DNA of 64,000 nt from Zasmidium citrigriseum (lineage: Eukaryota > Ascomycota > Dothideomycetes > Mycosphaerellales > Mycosphaerellaceae). Numbering within the stretch: position 1 is the stretch's first letter; each line of letters starts with the position of its first letter. Shown here in pieces: positions 1 to 9,148 of this stretch. Below the pieces are notes generated by a model. That model was not told the DNA's origin, ran no database searches, and saw nothing but the letters and a program-made list of their open reading frames with translations. Made by a program: the position numbers and the translations under genes. Location of the stretch: positions 496,001-560,000 of the forward strand of contig NHNW01000020.1 in assembly GCA_002786025.1 (NCBI GenBank), given 5' to 3'.

Positions 1-1071
1 CCTGACTTGAGGACATTCTAGGCGAGATGTCTTCACATCGAGGCTGTTCTCCCAGCCAGCCATGAATTGCTGACATGCCTACAAGGCGTTCAGGTGCCGC
101 GTGAAGTCAAGGCCTAGCCGCAGAATGTCGATGACTGTCGGCCACGTGCGACATAAGCATCGTCGAAGTTGTCGAGCGAATAAGCAGAGGCTAGCCTAGG
201 CTAAGGGGCATGCCCATTGCCCAATAGGGAAGTTGTTAGTGCGCGATTCAGAGTAGCCGGACCGATGACCGTTGCGCTAGAGGACGAGGCGAAAGTGTAT
301 CTCTTTATACACATGAAGATTTCGAGGTCGTGTTTTGTCTTGTCGTATGCTGATGATTCGGAACATTGACACATTGAGCCAGACTCCCCAGCCTTCGATT
401 TGGACCGCCCCGTCGCTTGGTTTCTCGAGTACTTGACGAGATGTTGAGTGCCTTGAAGCTGGACTGTGTCTAGACGCCCGTTGAAGCCGTTGCGGATCCA
501 GGAGTGCGGATGGCATCATCTCCACTATCTGTCTCAGAGACCACGAGATCCACCCCGTGACTTCCCCGGTCCCCAGCTGGCCGAGTCGGACCCCAGCCAA
601 ATCCGGCCCACCGCCACTTTGATTAGCAATTTGACTTGAATTTACTTCACTCTCTCTACACTAAGTATGCCCCGCCGGCGAGGCGACCATATTTGAGAAT
701 CATTTGTGTAGCCGTAGCAAACCTGGGGGGGACCCGAGGTAGGAGGGGCCCCCCGGAGGGAGGGAGGATCTCTCGGGGGGTCCTAGGTGCAGCGGAGGGC
801 GGGGGGTAGGAATTCTCCATTTGATGGGAATTGAGGACGAGTTCATTAGAATTGATTAAGGTCGGATTTGGCTGGGGTCCGACTCGGCCAGCTGGGGACC
901 GGGGAAGTCAGGGGGCGAGATCCAGATCATCTCCTCAAGATGCGTCGGAGACGCCGGAGGCTGTTCAATGTGGATGAAGATGCTCGAGCATGAACATTTC
1001 GCGTGTAGTGAATCAGTTGTCGGCATGACATTCTCTTTCATTCAACGCAAAACTCTATCTGTTGCCTCATA
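1..1071. other. Intergenic, no gene recognised
   Basis: No open frame here resembles a known protein. The stretch holds the inverted repeat listed separately (arms 558-605 and 863-910) and, between its arms, a very G-rich patch at about 725-810. The short frames that end inside the two arms share a C-terminal peptide only because the arms are complementary copies. Confidence 0.6.
558..910. repeat. Inverted repeat, two 48-nt arms around a G-rich spacer
   Basis: Bases 558-605 are exactly the reverse complement of 863-910, and weaker similarity continues about 10 nt outward. The 257-nt spacer contains G- and C-runs. It could be a short terminal-inverted-repeat element or an inverted duplication. 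No convincing target-site duplication is visible, so a transposon call is not made. Confidence 0.75.
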
Positions 1072-2604
1072 TCAGGACTGCACAACGAAAGAGGTATTGT
1101 GCGATTTGTACAGCACGCTGCTATCCAAAACCTGTCCAGTGCTCGATCGCATGAAATCAACGCCAAGATGGTTTGCGTCAAGAAGCTTGACCGTCGCATA
1201 GCTGAAATCGTCGGCATAGGCAAACGCATTGCCCGTAGCATTGTCGCCCACATCCGACAGGCCTTCGATGTTGCCAGTGCCGCCAGAGATGATATACATT
1301 GGCGCCTTTGGATCTTGCATTCCGGCAGGGTCAACAGTACCATTGTAGATGGGCAAGAAACGTTGCGAGTTATGCACATGCCCGAAGATGGCGAGGTCGA
1401 CTCCGTATTTGTAGAAGGTGGATTCGAAAGCTTTTTGACAAGGACCACAGCCTCCGCCACCGGTCGTGTACCAAGGCCTGTGACCGCCCACGATAACCCA
1501 GGGGGTGACGCTGCGATCGACGCTTGCAAGATCGGCTTTGAGGAAGTTGATTTGTTGATCCATCGCGCCGAAGGGACCGCTGTTCAGGTGAGCGCTACCA
1601 CCGGGCTGGTCTGGTGCATCCGGGAAGTCTGTCTCTGTATTGAACATTATGACATGTGCCATTCCGTACTCAAAGCTGTACCAGAACGGTGGGAGTGCAA
1701 GCTGCTTTGCCTTGGCCGCACTGGACTGCGCCGTGGTGCTCGAAGAGCACGAGGGAAATGCGGTGGGCATGGTCTTGCCGAACCTCATCATGAAATCGGT
1801 GAAATTCTTCTGTCCTTCAGGACACAGCTTGTTGGCCAGAGGGATCTCCTCGCACGTTGCTTCGTGATTGCCCGGGGACGCCATGTATGCCTTTCGTCCC
1901 GCTATGGGAGCAAGCTGATCATAGAAGCCTTCCAAAATGGCTTGGTAGGCGTCTTTGCCGTCGAAGAGATTGTGTGGCTTCTCAAACCAATCGTCAGCGT
2001 AAGCAAAATCACCTGGATGGAGCACGAATTCGTAGTCGTCAACAGTCCTGGCAAGGGCGCCAATAGTTGTGTGGTTGAGCTCGGGCTGGATCTGAGGGAT
2101 CGTATCCCTCTTTGTGGTGGTGTAACCGTCGGCCCCATAGATGCCCAAATCAATGACAATGTCCATATTGAAAGATGTAGTATCGCCAGCCTTACGGGGA
2201 CTGAAGAAGTGCTCGACACTGGAGTTGGTAGAAGGGATCTTGTAGTAGTAAGTCGTCGCCGGTTGAAGGCCGGTCATGGTGACCTCGTTACCCCAAGTAC
2301 GAGACGTTGGGTAAGTAGTTGAACTGTCTGCGCAAGCCTGAGAAGTGAGGCTGTCGCTGGAGGTTCCATATTGAACGCAGTAGGTTCCATTTAGTTTCTC
2401 ATATGTGTTCCAGCCGATGGACATCGCTGATAATTATCAGCATGGAATGTTTAAGAGGAACACTCGCCGTTTCAACATACCATCAGGAGACTTGATCGCG
2501 AGGCGTTGCTGTACAGGCGTAGTCCGGTCTGAGGGAATCGGGGGATAGTTGACGGCCAGTACAGCGGTGGCTGCCATTATAGGCAGCATTTTTGACAACG
2601 CCAT
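1072..2604 (-). CDS. Purple acid phosphatase (secreted metallophosphoesterase)
   Basis: Hydrolyses phosphomonoesters outside the cell using a dinuclear metal site. Exons are 2604-2481 and 2426-1072, joined by a 54-nt GT-AG intron, giving 492 aa. The first exon starts at ATG 2604 with a hydrophobic signal peptide (MALSKMLPIMAATAVLAV) and is missed if only the long frame starting at 2424 is taken. All five metal-ligand blocks of the family are present in order: D-x-G in VIDLGIYG, GDFAYAD, GNHE, VGGHRPW and GHVH. An N-terminal fibronectin-like part precedes the catalytic domain, as in fungal and plant members. The C-terminus is complete. Phosphate regulation is likely for this family but no site was identified. 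Confidence 0.92.
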
Positions 2605-3337
2605 GGCGATGGGGACCAGGGTCGAAAATGGTTCTTACTCTGCGGTGCAAAGGAACGGCTATGCGTGGCAAGGCATGCTCCTTGGCTTCATATACAATTT
2701 GGGAGGCGAGATAGCTGGAAATGCGGCAAGAGACATCGGAGGAATTTCTCTTTGCACAGTGGTCTCCGTTGTAGTGGTGCATGGCTCAAAGCAGGTGCGA
2801 TCCGCGGTCGAAGGCAGCGCGTGGCCGACATGATTGGAAGGGAATCGTTCTACTCAGCAAGCAGTACAGACAAGCTCTTTTCGAGTGCTTAGTTTTACGC
2901 GTGTTTTGTAGGCCCTACCGAACCTGCATACGGCTCTTTGCGCGAGCGGCGAATGAGATGGTTTGGATTAGATTGATGTTCGGTTCACTGGGTGGGCTAA
3001 AGCGGATCGCTTCTGTTCCGGGCGGAAGACGCGAACGGGATATGTGCCACGATTGCCTGTGTGGCCGATGGATGACGACTGTGGTGCAGGTCCGCCGCAG
3101 CTTGTGAATCTGTTCATGCAGGTACGATGTGAAATCTGGAAGAAGGAAGGGAGTTGATGATGAGGGCGAGGAAGTGAAGTTGACCGAGCGACAAGGATTT
3201 GCCTGAATTTGATTGACGCCCAATCAATTTGCAATCGGTGTCAAGTTTGGCCGAGCTCCGACCACCTCTCCTTCATCTTCATGACACGCATCTGCTTCTT
3301 GATCTCAACATCCAGCAGAACCTCCAACGGCGACGAC
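2605..3337. other. Intergenic region between divergent genes
   Basis: Lies between the start of the acid phosphatase (minus) and the start of the LPAELR gene (plus), so it should hold both promoters. Several short overlapping frames exist on both strands but none shows a recognisable domain. Confidence 0.5.
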
Positions 3338-3886
3338 ATGAGCGACATGGATCGCGCTGACATGGCGGCGTCCAAAGACCATTTCCGGTTCCTCGACCTC
3401 CCTGCCGAACTCAGGAACCGCATCTACGAGCTCGCCCTCGATACCCCCGTCTGCTTGGACCACGAGTATGTCCTCAGGCGGAATCGACACCACCAATGCG
3501 AGAGCATGGAGGAGAACGCCGTGTCCATCTTTCCACCCCTTCTCCGATCCTGCCGCCAAGTCAAACTCGAGGCGGAGGGTATCTGGCTCTCAACGGCTCG
3601 CTTCGATTACTATTCCGTGCAGGCTACGCTGGGCGAGTTCTTCATCTTCATTGGCAATGAGCAGGCTGGCAAGATCCGGAGTTGTAGACTGCGATATCAG
3701 TGGGGGAATTGGGAGAACGCGCTTTCTTATGTGACACGTAGTTTGCCCAAGCTGAAGACACTAGGATACACCGGAGCAGTCGAGGTGTTGCATGGGCATC
3801 CTAGGTGCGGGAGAGTCGTATTGTCCGTTACGGTTGACTCGGCTTCTTCTGTCTGGGAGCGAATGGCGTCCGGCGATACGTGCTGA
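3338..3886 (+). CDS. LPAELR-family protein (2EXR/F-box-like N-terminus)
   Basis: Predicted 182 aa if the ATG at 3338 is used; an in-frame upstream ATG exists. The diagnostic block LDLPAELRNRIYELAL sits near residue 25 and is followed by the family's R-Q-V-x-x-E-A-E-G-I-W segment. Function unknown; in ascomycetes this N-terminal block belongs to very large families related to F-box/2EXR proteins. It does not carry the C-terminal CW...CxCP exon of the minus-strand array further on. It most resembles the next gene (GIW motif, FFIFIGN versus FLIFLGN), so the two look like an old tandem pair. The last 30 or so residues look unconserved, so an unseen 3' intron is possible. Confidence 0.65.
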   Translation: MSDMDRADMAASKDHFRFLDLPAELRNRIYELALDTPVCLDHEYVLRRNRHHQCESMEENAVSIFPPLLRSCRQVKLEAEGIWLSTARFDYYSVQATLGEFFIFIGNEQAGKIRSCRLRYQWGNWENALSYVTRSLPKLKTLGYTGAVEVLHGHPRCGRVVLSVTVDSASSVWERMASGDTC

Positions 3887-4206
3887 GGCTGAAGCGCAGT
3901 CGTCAACGACATCGGCACGCCACACAGTAAGTACGACAGTCAGCTGGAGGAAGGAGCAGCTCACTTTATCCATGTTAGATATTGTCCAAGCCGTTTTGAG
4001 CTCTCACGAATCTTGGTCGTGTTGACGAATGAGGTCTAGGTAACACGCAACCTTTCGGAAGGCGCGTTTGTCGTGCCTTCCTCAAGTACACGCAAAGCCC
4101 GGCGTTTAACTTAGCCACCCCACTTCCACTTTGACTTCTTTCCTTCTCAACAAACACCTTCTTACAACACATTCTTCTGCTGCAACTCCCATCAGTCACG
4201 GCCATC
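3887..4206. other. Short intergenic region
   Basis: About 320 nt between two same-strand LPAELR-type genes. The last 80 nt are pyrimidine-rich, as expected for a 5' leader. Nothing else is recognised. Confidence 0.4.
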
Positions 4207-4980
4207 ATGGCAGATACGGACGACGCCAAAGAGAAGACCACCATCTTCTCGCTGCCCGCCGAGTTACGCAACCACATCTGGTACTTCGCATTGGAAGACG
4301 ACAGCAAGCAGTGCACTCGCAAGCGTAGGGCTCGCCCCTGCCGCTGGTGCGTTGGTCGTTGCCTGCCATACAAGGAGCCTGCCTTGCTGTCAGTGTCGCG
4401 GCAAGTGCGTTCAGAGACTCAGGGCATCTGGTACGGCAACACCACATTCTACTTCCACGACGGCGCCGACAAACTCCTCGAGTTCTTGATCTTCTTGGGC
4501 AACCACAAGACCGCCAAGATCGCCTGCCTGAAGGACGAGCCCAGCTTCGGCAAGCCCGAGTTTGCGCATCAGTTTCTCGACGAAGTCTACCACAAGATCC
4601 GCTCGCTTGGAATCCAGCTTCCTGAATCTGCTATCGAGGTGAGTCACCAATTGAGTGCAGCTCCTTTCCCACGCTTAGATACGACTAACGTTCGTTGTGT
4701 TTGACAGGTCACCTCCCACGAAGGCCTCCGCCTGCTGCGTACCACGCGTCGCAAGGAAACCAGAGTTGCCATGCGCAGGAACTCGAAGGGCGAGATTGCC
4801 ATCAGCGGAATCACGACTTTGGCTTCGGTGAACGGCAACATCGCTGAGAGCTTGTCTACTGAAGACGAGCAGGATAGCGACGCGACTTTGCTGAACAGCG
4901 ATGGCCAGAGCGATACTAGTATGTGCAACAACCTATCTTCCACGACCATGGCCGCTGACGACAATCCAGCGTACTACTGA
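4207..4980 (+). CDS. LPAELR-family protein, two exons
   Basis: Exons 4207-4638 and 4708-4980 (69-nt intron, GTGAGT...ACAG) give about 234 aa. The N-terminal block SLPAELRNHIWYFAL starts near residue 16, using I-W where most relatives have I-Y. A basic Cys/Trp-rich stretch (RPCRWCVGRC) and a conserved S-R-Q-V-R-S-E-T-x-G-I-W segment follow. The second exon is acidic and Ser/Thr-rich and looks disordered. Function unknown. Splicing is supported by the continuous reading IE|VTSHEGL across the intron; without it the frame stops at 4704. Neighbour 3338-3886 is its closest relative in the window. Confidence 0.75.
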
Positions 4981-5608
4981 TCCGACGAAAGCGAGACCTT
5001 GGCGTGAGAACACTTGATGAGGAAGCCTTTGGAAAGCCACTTCAGCTTCCACGGAGGGCTCTTGATGCACGATGCCGTAGTCGCATGGACTCTGGGTTGA
5101 AAGATGGATTGAAACGGGTCCGTTGAAGAACACAGGACTCTCTGGACATGATCGCTCAGGTGATTACGGTGGGGTCAGGATGTAACTACTGCATTTGAGT
5201 AAGAAGGAAAGTCACACCACCTTGTTTTAGGTCGCTCTTCAATTTTGTCTCCCGTCAAATCCGATTCCTTTGCTTACACTGGAAAGCAAATGGAGCACGC
5301 CAAGATCACACCCACATGTCACTGTGCGCGAGTCATGCCTACCACATGAAAACCTTTCACTCAACAACGTCACATAGCAGAGACATCTACCACGCTCACA
5401 TCATCAAAGCAGCCGAATCGCGCTTGCCAAGAACGCCAAACTTTCACCTGCAAGCCACTAGCGGCGAGGAGGTCCTTCCCAGATAGGAAGGATCTCAAAC
5501 TCAGCTTCAACACATCGTTCTCGTCAGCATCATTGAAGGGTATATTAAGAGGCTGACGTTCCAACGAGATGAGCGCAATCAAGCTCAACAACACGGTCTC
5601 AATTCACC
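4981..5608. other. Intergenic region
   Basis: About 630 nt between two plus-strand genes. Nothing recognisable beyond likely promoter sequence for the secreted protein that starts at 5609. Confidence 0.4.
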
Positions 5609-7098
5609 ATGCGCCTCCTCGCCTTCGCCGCTCTGTTCGCTTCGACATTTGCTAACTCCCTCGATGAGCGAGGATCGAAGCCATCTTGCTCTGTGAACTG
5701 TTCCAAAGTCCAGAGTCGATGCGCGAAGCCGACGCAGAAGGCTTCTGTTACGAAATTTTGCTCTGCGTATCTCAGTACGAAGGGTCTCCCAGAGAACTTG
5801 ACTTTCGAGGTAACTGACGAGACACAGGCTTGCCGGGAGGCGGCTCAGGAGACGGACAGTCGACTGTATTTACGACTGTGACTTCGTGAGTAGTTGAAAG
5901 TGGAGAGTGGGAGAGGGCTTTTGGATTGACTTGTGAAGGACGATTACATCGACGACGACAAACTTTCAAACCGCCACGAGTACGGCTGCTGCTCAGACCG
6001 TTACTGCTTCGACGTAAGAAACATCCTCATCTTTGAGAAGAGCTGAAGACTGACCTGCTTCTAGGACCCTCTATGCCGAAGTGACCTCCATGTAAGCATC
6101 AGACCCTTGGCCCCAGCTCTAGCTAACATATTTCCAGCGTTGCATCCGCCACAACAACAATATACACCTCAACAACTACCGGAACCGACACCGTCACAGT
6201 CAACGCTCCAGACATCACCAAATGCGCTGCACCGAATCTGTCCAATGCAAAAGAGAAGAGAGAGCCAGGAGCTGAGAAGAAATGCAAAGAGAAGAAACCT
6301 CGCTGTCTCCGCCGGCAACACAAACCAGAAGAGATCACGTCGGCTTGCAAGTGCTTCAGTATCACTGCAGGACCGGGGAGTCCGGGCAATGGAGCTGCGG
6401 TCACGTCGACGGTGACTAGCTTCACGACGAAATGGAGTACTGTTCAGGTAAGCCTAACTCCCCTCAAACACCAATCTATTTTCTAACCCTTCCAGTCCGG
6501 CGCCATAGTCACAATAACGCCCACAAGCACCTCTCTGGTAAAGACAACCTCCACCTCCACCAAGTCAATCACATCCACCTCCACAATCCGCACAATCTCA
6601 ACAGCCTCCCGCACCTCAACACACTACGCCGTCGCCACAGCCGCCTACAAAACCTCCCCCTTCCGCATCCTCGCCTCCGGCGGCACAGTCACAGGAAAAT
6701 ACCTCGTAACCCCCAACCCAGCCGGAACCGACTACTTCTCCAATGCCCTCCTCGTCTTCCAAGGTAACACAACCTCCCAAGCCACGAGCTTCACCTGGGG
6801 CACCACCATCGATGCACCGATTGCGCCAAACGGCTACCCACCAACCATCTTGAGCTCTGGGTCGGCGGATAAGTTGCGCGCGGCGGATTTTCCGAATCAG
6901 GATGAGGAGGCCATCACCTGTACGGTGGTTGGTGGGCCAGGGGAGACGTGTATGCTGCAGTGTCAGAATCCTTTTGATGGGGGACGGGAGAGTTTTGAGG
7001 ATTGTTATCAGCAGGATAGGAATTGGATGGTTGGGATTAGGGCGGGCGTGGATTATAGTTCTTGTCCGTTGGTTGTGCCGTATGTTGTTACGATTTGA
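5609..7098 (+). CDS. Secreted Ser/Thr-rich protein, six exons
   Basis: Exons 5609-5774, 5828-5885, 5939-6013, 6065-6091, 6138-6447 and 6496-7098 keep one frame over 412 aa; introns are 46-53 nt. The first frame alone would stop at 5881 and the middle exons are invisible to simple frame scanning. It begins with a signal peptide (MRLLAFAALFASTFANS). A Cys-containing segment follows, then long Thr/Ser runs (for example TTTIYTSTTTGTDTVTV and STSTKSITSTSTIRTIS) likely to be O-glycosylated. A basic patch (KEKREPGAEKKCKEKKPRC) interrupts them. The C-terminal 130 residues are globular-looking with several Cys. No catalytic motif is recognised. A cell-wall or surface protein is the likely role. The 27-nt fourth exon is unusually small. 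Confidence 0.8.
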
Positions 7099-7486
7099 TA
7101 ACAGCAGGGGCAAGAAGGGGTGGTTTGAGGAAAGCTGGTTGTTGGCAGTCGTTCGTTCGGGAGCCTGATTTGAGTACAGCTAGAGCACATTGTTAAAAGG
7201 GACCAGTCCATCGTTTGAAAGAATAGAAACACTTACTTGTCGCAAGGATGAAATGTCGTTTCACATGTCACACCACCCTGCATCCCCCTCCCGAGGCAGA
7301 GACCCTTAGACCCTTAGAACTACCCCACATTCCTTCCTTCTTCTGGATGAAGATCAACAATCAGCTAAAATCCGAGCTGCTTTTCTCTCCTTCGCATGAT
7401 CTCGCCGTCCTGGAAACCTCTAGTCGTCAGCAGAAACGTTCCAAAAACACACATAGACCAACTTACCACCATACCTATCCCCCAAC
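7099..7486. other. Intergenic region
   Basis: About 390 nt separating the secreted-protein gene from the next LPAELR gene, on the same strand. No gene or repeat recognised. Confidence 0.4.
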
Positions 7487-8008
7487 ATGGCCACAGAACT
7501 CCCAGGCCTCCTCCGGCTCCCCGGCGAACTCCGCAACCAAATCTACGACTACATCCTCACGCCCCCAACGCGCTTCTGCATCCACGACATGCTGCACGAA
7601 TGCTACATCCCCTCGCAAGTCCTCCTCCCACCGCTTCTCCAAGTCAACAAGCAAATCCGTCGCGAGACCGCCAGTATCTTCTTCGCAGAGACGCTGTTCC
7701 AATACCACACCCTACCGCAACTAGAACGCTGGCTGAAGGCGCTGTGTCTGGAGCATAGGTGTTTGATCAGGGTGATGAGGAAGTGGACGCCGCTATTTAC
7801 GGAGGAGAGGGTTGAGAGGGATATGTGCGAGGCGAGGGGGATGTTGAGGCGGTTGGGGATGTGGGAGGGGAGGGGGGTTGTGGTTATTGGGTGTATGACT
7901 GATGCGGAGGGGAATGTTAGGCCAAGTGAGGTTGGGAGGTGGTTTGCTGGGCCGGGGGATGTGGGCAGTGAGGGGGCTGTGAGTTGTATTGTTTCGAAGG
8001 GGCCGTAA
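7487..8008 (+). CDS. LPAELR-family protein, single exon
   Basis: 173 aa without introns. The block RLPGELRNQIYDYIL starts near residue 10 (LPGELRN variant). LLQVNKQIRRETASIFFAETLFQY follows the arrangement K-Q-x-x-x-E-x-x-x-I-x-x-x-E-x-x-F shared by the array members at 11-18 kb. It lacks their second exon with the Cys/His motif. The third-base composition changes from C-rich to G-rich halfway through, but the reading frame stays open. Function unknown. Confidence 0.75.
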   Translation: MATELPGLLRLPGELRNQIYDYILTPPTRFCIHDMLHECYIPSQVLLPPLLQVNKQIRRETASIFFAETLFQYHTLPQLERWLKALCLEHRCLIRVMRKWTPLFTEERVERDMCEARGMLRRLGMWEGRGVVVIGCMTDAEGNVRPSEVGRWFAGPGDVGSEGAVSCIVSKGP

Positions 8009-8192
8009 AGGATAGGGATGTTGGAAGGGGGGTTTCGTCGTCAAGAGAGCGTTTCGTTCGTAAACTTAGCTGGCGATGCTGTTCCTTCTTCTCTGCCATG
8101 CAATTTTTGTGACCGTACCGTGCTCCTTCTCATGCATTTCATTGTTCTGTGTATCCGATATTGTCCATGTCCAACTTCCCTCTCTTCCAAAC

Positions 8193-8563
8193 TCACGACG
8201 CCTTGGAGCTCTGATTCGCCGTCGCCGACTCCCTCGCTATTTGCTCTTCGGTCTTCTTGTTGCCGTGCATGATCTTCGAAAGTCTCAGAACCATATCATC
8301 CTGCAGCAAGTGGGATTGTATCACTCACGAGCTTGTTCAAGAAGCTTCCTGGCTTGCCCTGGGGATGGCCCTCCTCTTCGGCCTTTTCGATCTCTCGGTG
8401 CAGGTGGCCCGTAGTCTCCTCATCGATGTCTTCCGGCTCGTTGTGCTCGTCGAGGTTAGCTGTGGGTGTTAGCTGCTAGGCCAATGGCACGAAACTGAGT
8501 CATGGTACGGTTCTTGTCGTGGAGCGAGAGCTTCCTCTTGATCTTGGCTCGGATGTTCTGCAT
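8193..8563 (-). CDS. Small charged protein, three exons
   Basis: Too short per exon for frame scanning. Exons 8563-8509, 8459-8329 and 8273-8193 (introns of 49 and 55 nt, GTACC...ACAG and GTGAGT...GAAG) give 88 aa. The start is MQNIRAKIKRKLSLHDKN. An acidic middle follows (NEPEDIDEETTGHLHREIEK), then GKPGSFLNKLIMHGNKKTEE and a Ser/Ala tail. Splice choice rests on frame and phase (1 then 0) and on branch-like CTAAC and CTGAG sequences. An in-frame stop lies just upstream of the start. Highly charged, no Cys, no membrane segment. No function is assigned; the composition resembles small conserved fungal proteins of unknown role. Confidence 0.65.
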
Positions 8564-9148
8564 GGTCGTGTCGTTGATGTGATTCAGCGGTCAGTGTAAG
8601 AGATGTATGCTCGCCTGCAAACAAAGAGCCAGTGGCAACAATGCCAACTTTCCAAGAGTACCAAACGATTGTCTGGGCGGAATGGCGTGGCAGGGACGGC
8701 AGGCCAGCTGCCGCCTTCAGCTGTGTCGTCCGAGCAAGTGCGGTGGAGAGCTCGAAGAGAGGCGGGGAGTCTGGACTAAGTTATGCAGATTATGCAGGCT
8801 TGTGCATGCTGGCCAGTGCGTTTTTATGCTTCGCGCGCGTTTGGGGACCCGCCAAAACATTCACTTACCTCCACCTTCGCGCGACTACTCCAGGATCATA
8901 TGCGAACTTCAGATCGACGAAACGAGCGTTGAGTGGTCGAGGAATACTACCTGCGGGCACTTGGCCATCGTTGCAAAATACGAACGCGCTTTCTAATCAC
9001 TCCGAGACGCGCCTGCAGGGCTTGTCAGCATTGACCTGCCATTGCTGCAATCGCACTTCTTCAAAATCGGCTGCCAGTTTCAGTCCGCTCCGGATCATAC
9101 GGCTGCTGAATGCATAGACTCTCTACGACACCATCGAGCGCATAGAAG
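8564..9148. other. Divergent intergenic region
   Basis: Separates the small minus-strand gene from the GCP4-like gene and probably contains both promoters. Overlapping plus-strand frames of 129-161 codons occur here but show no family features and overlap one another. Confidence 0.45.

Noticed and set aside
1099..2322. 407-codon plus-strand frame
   Set aside because: It is antisense to the purple acid phosphatase, whose five metal-binding motifs are all intact.
8607..9117. Overlapping 129- and 161-codon plus-strand frames
   Set aside because: They overlap each other in the promoter area of the GCP4-like gene and neither has recognisable features.
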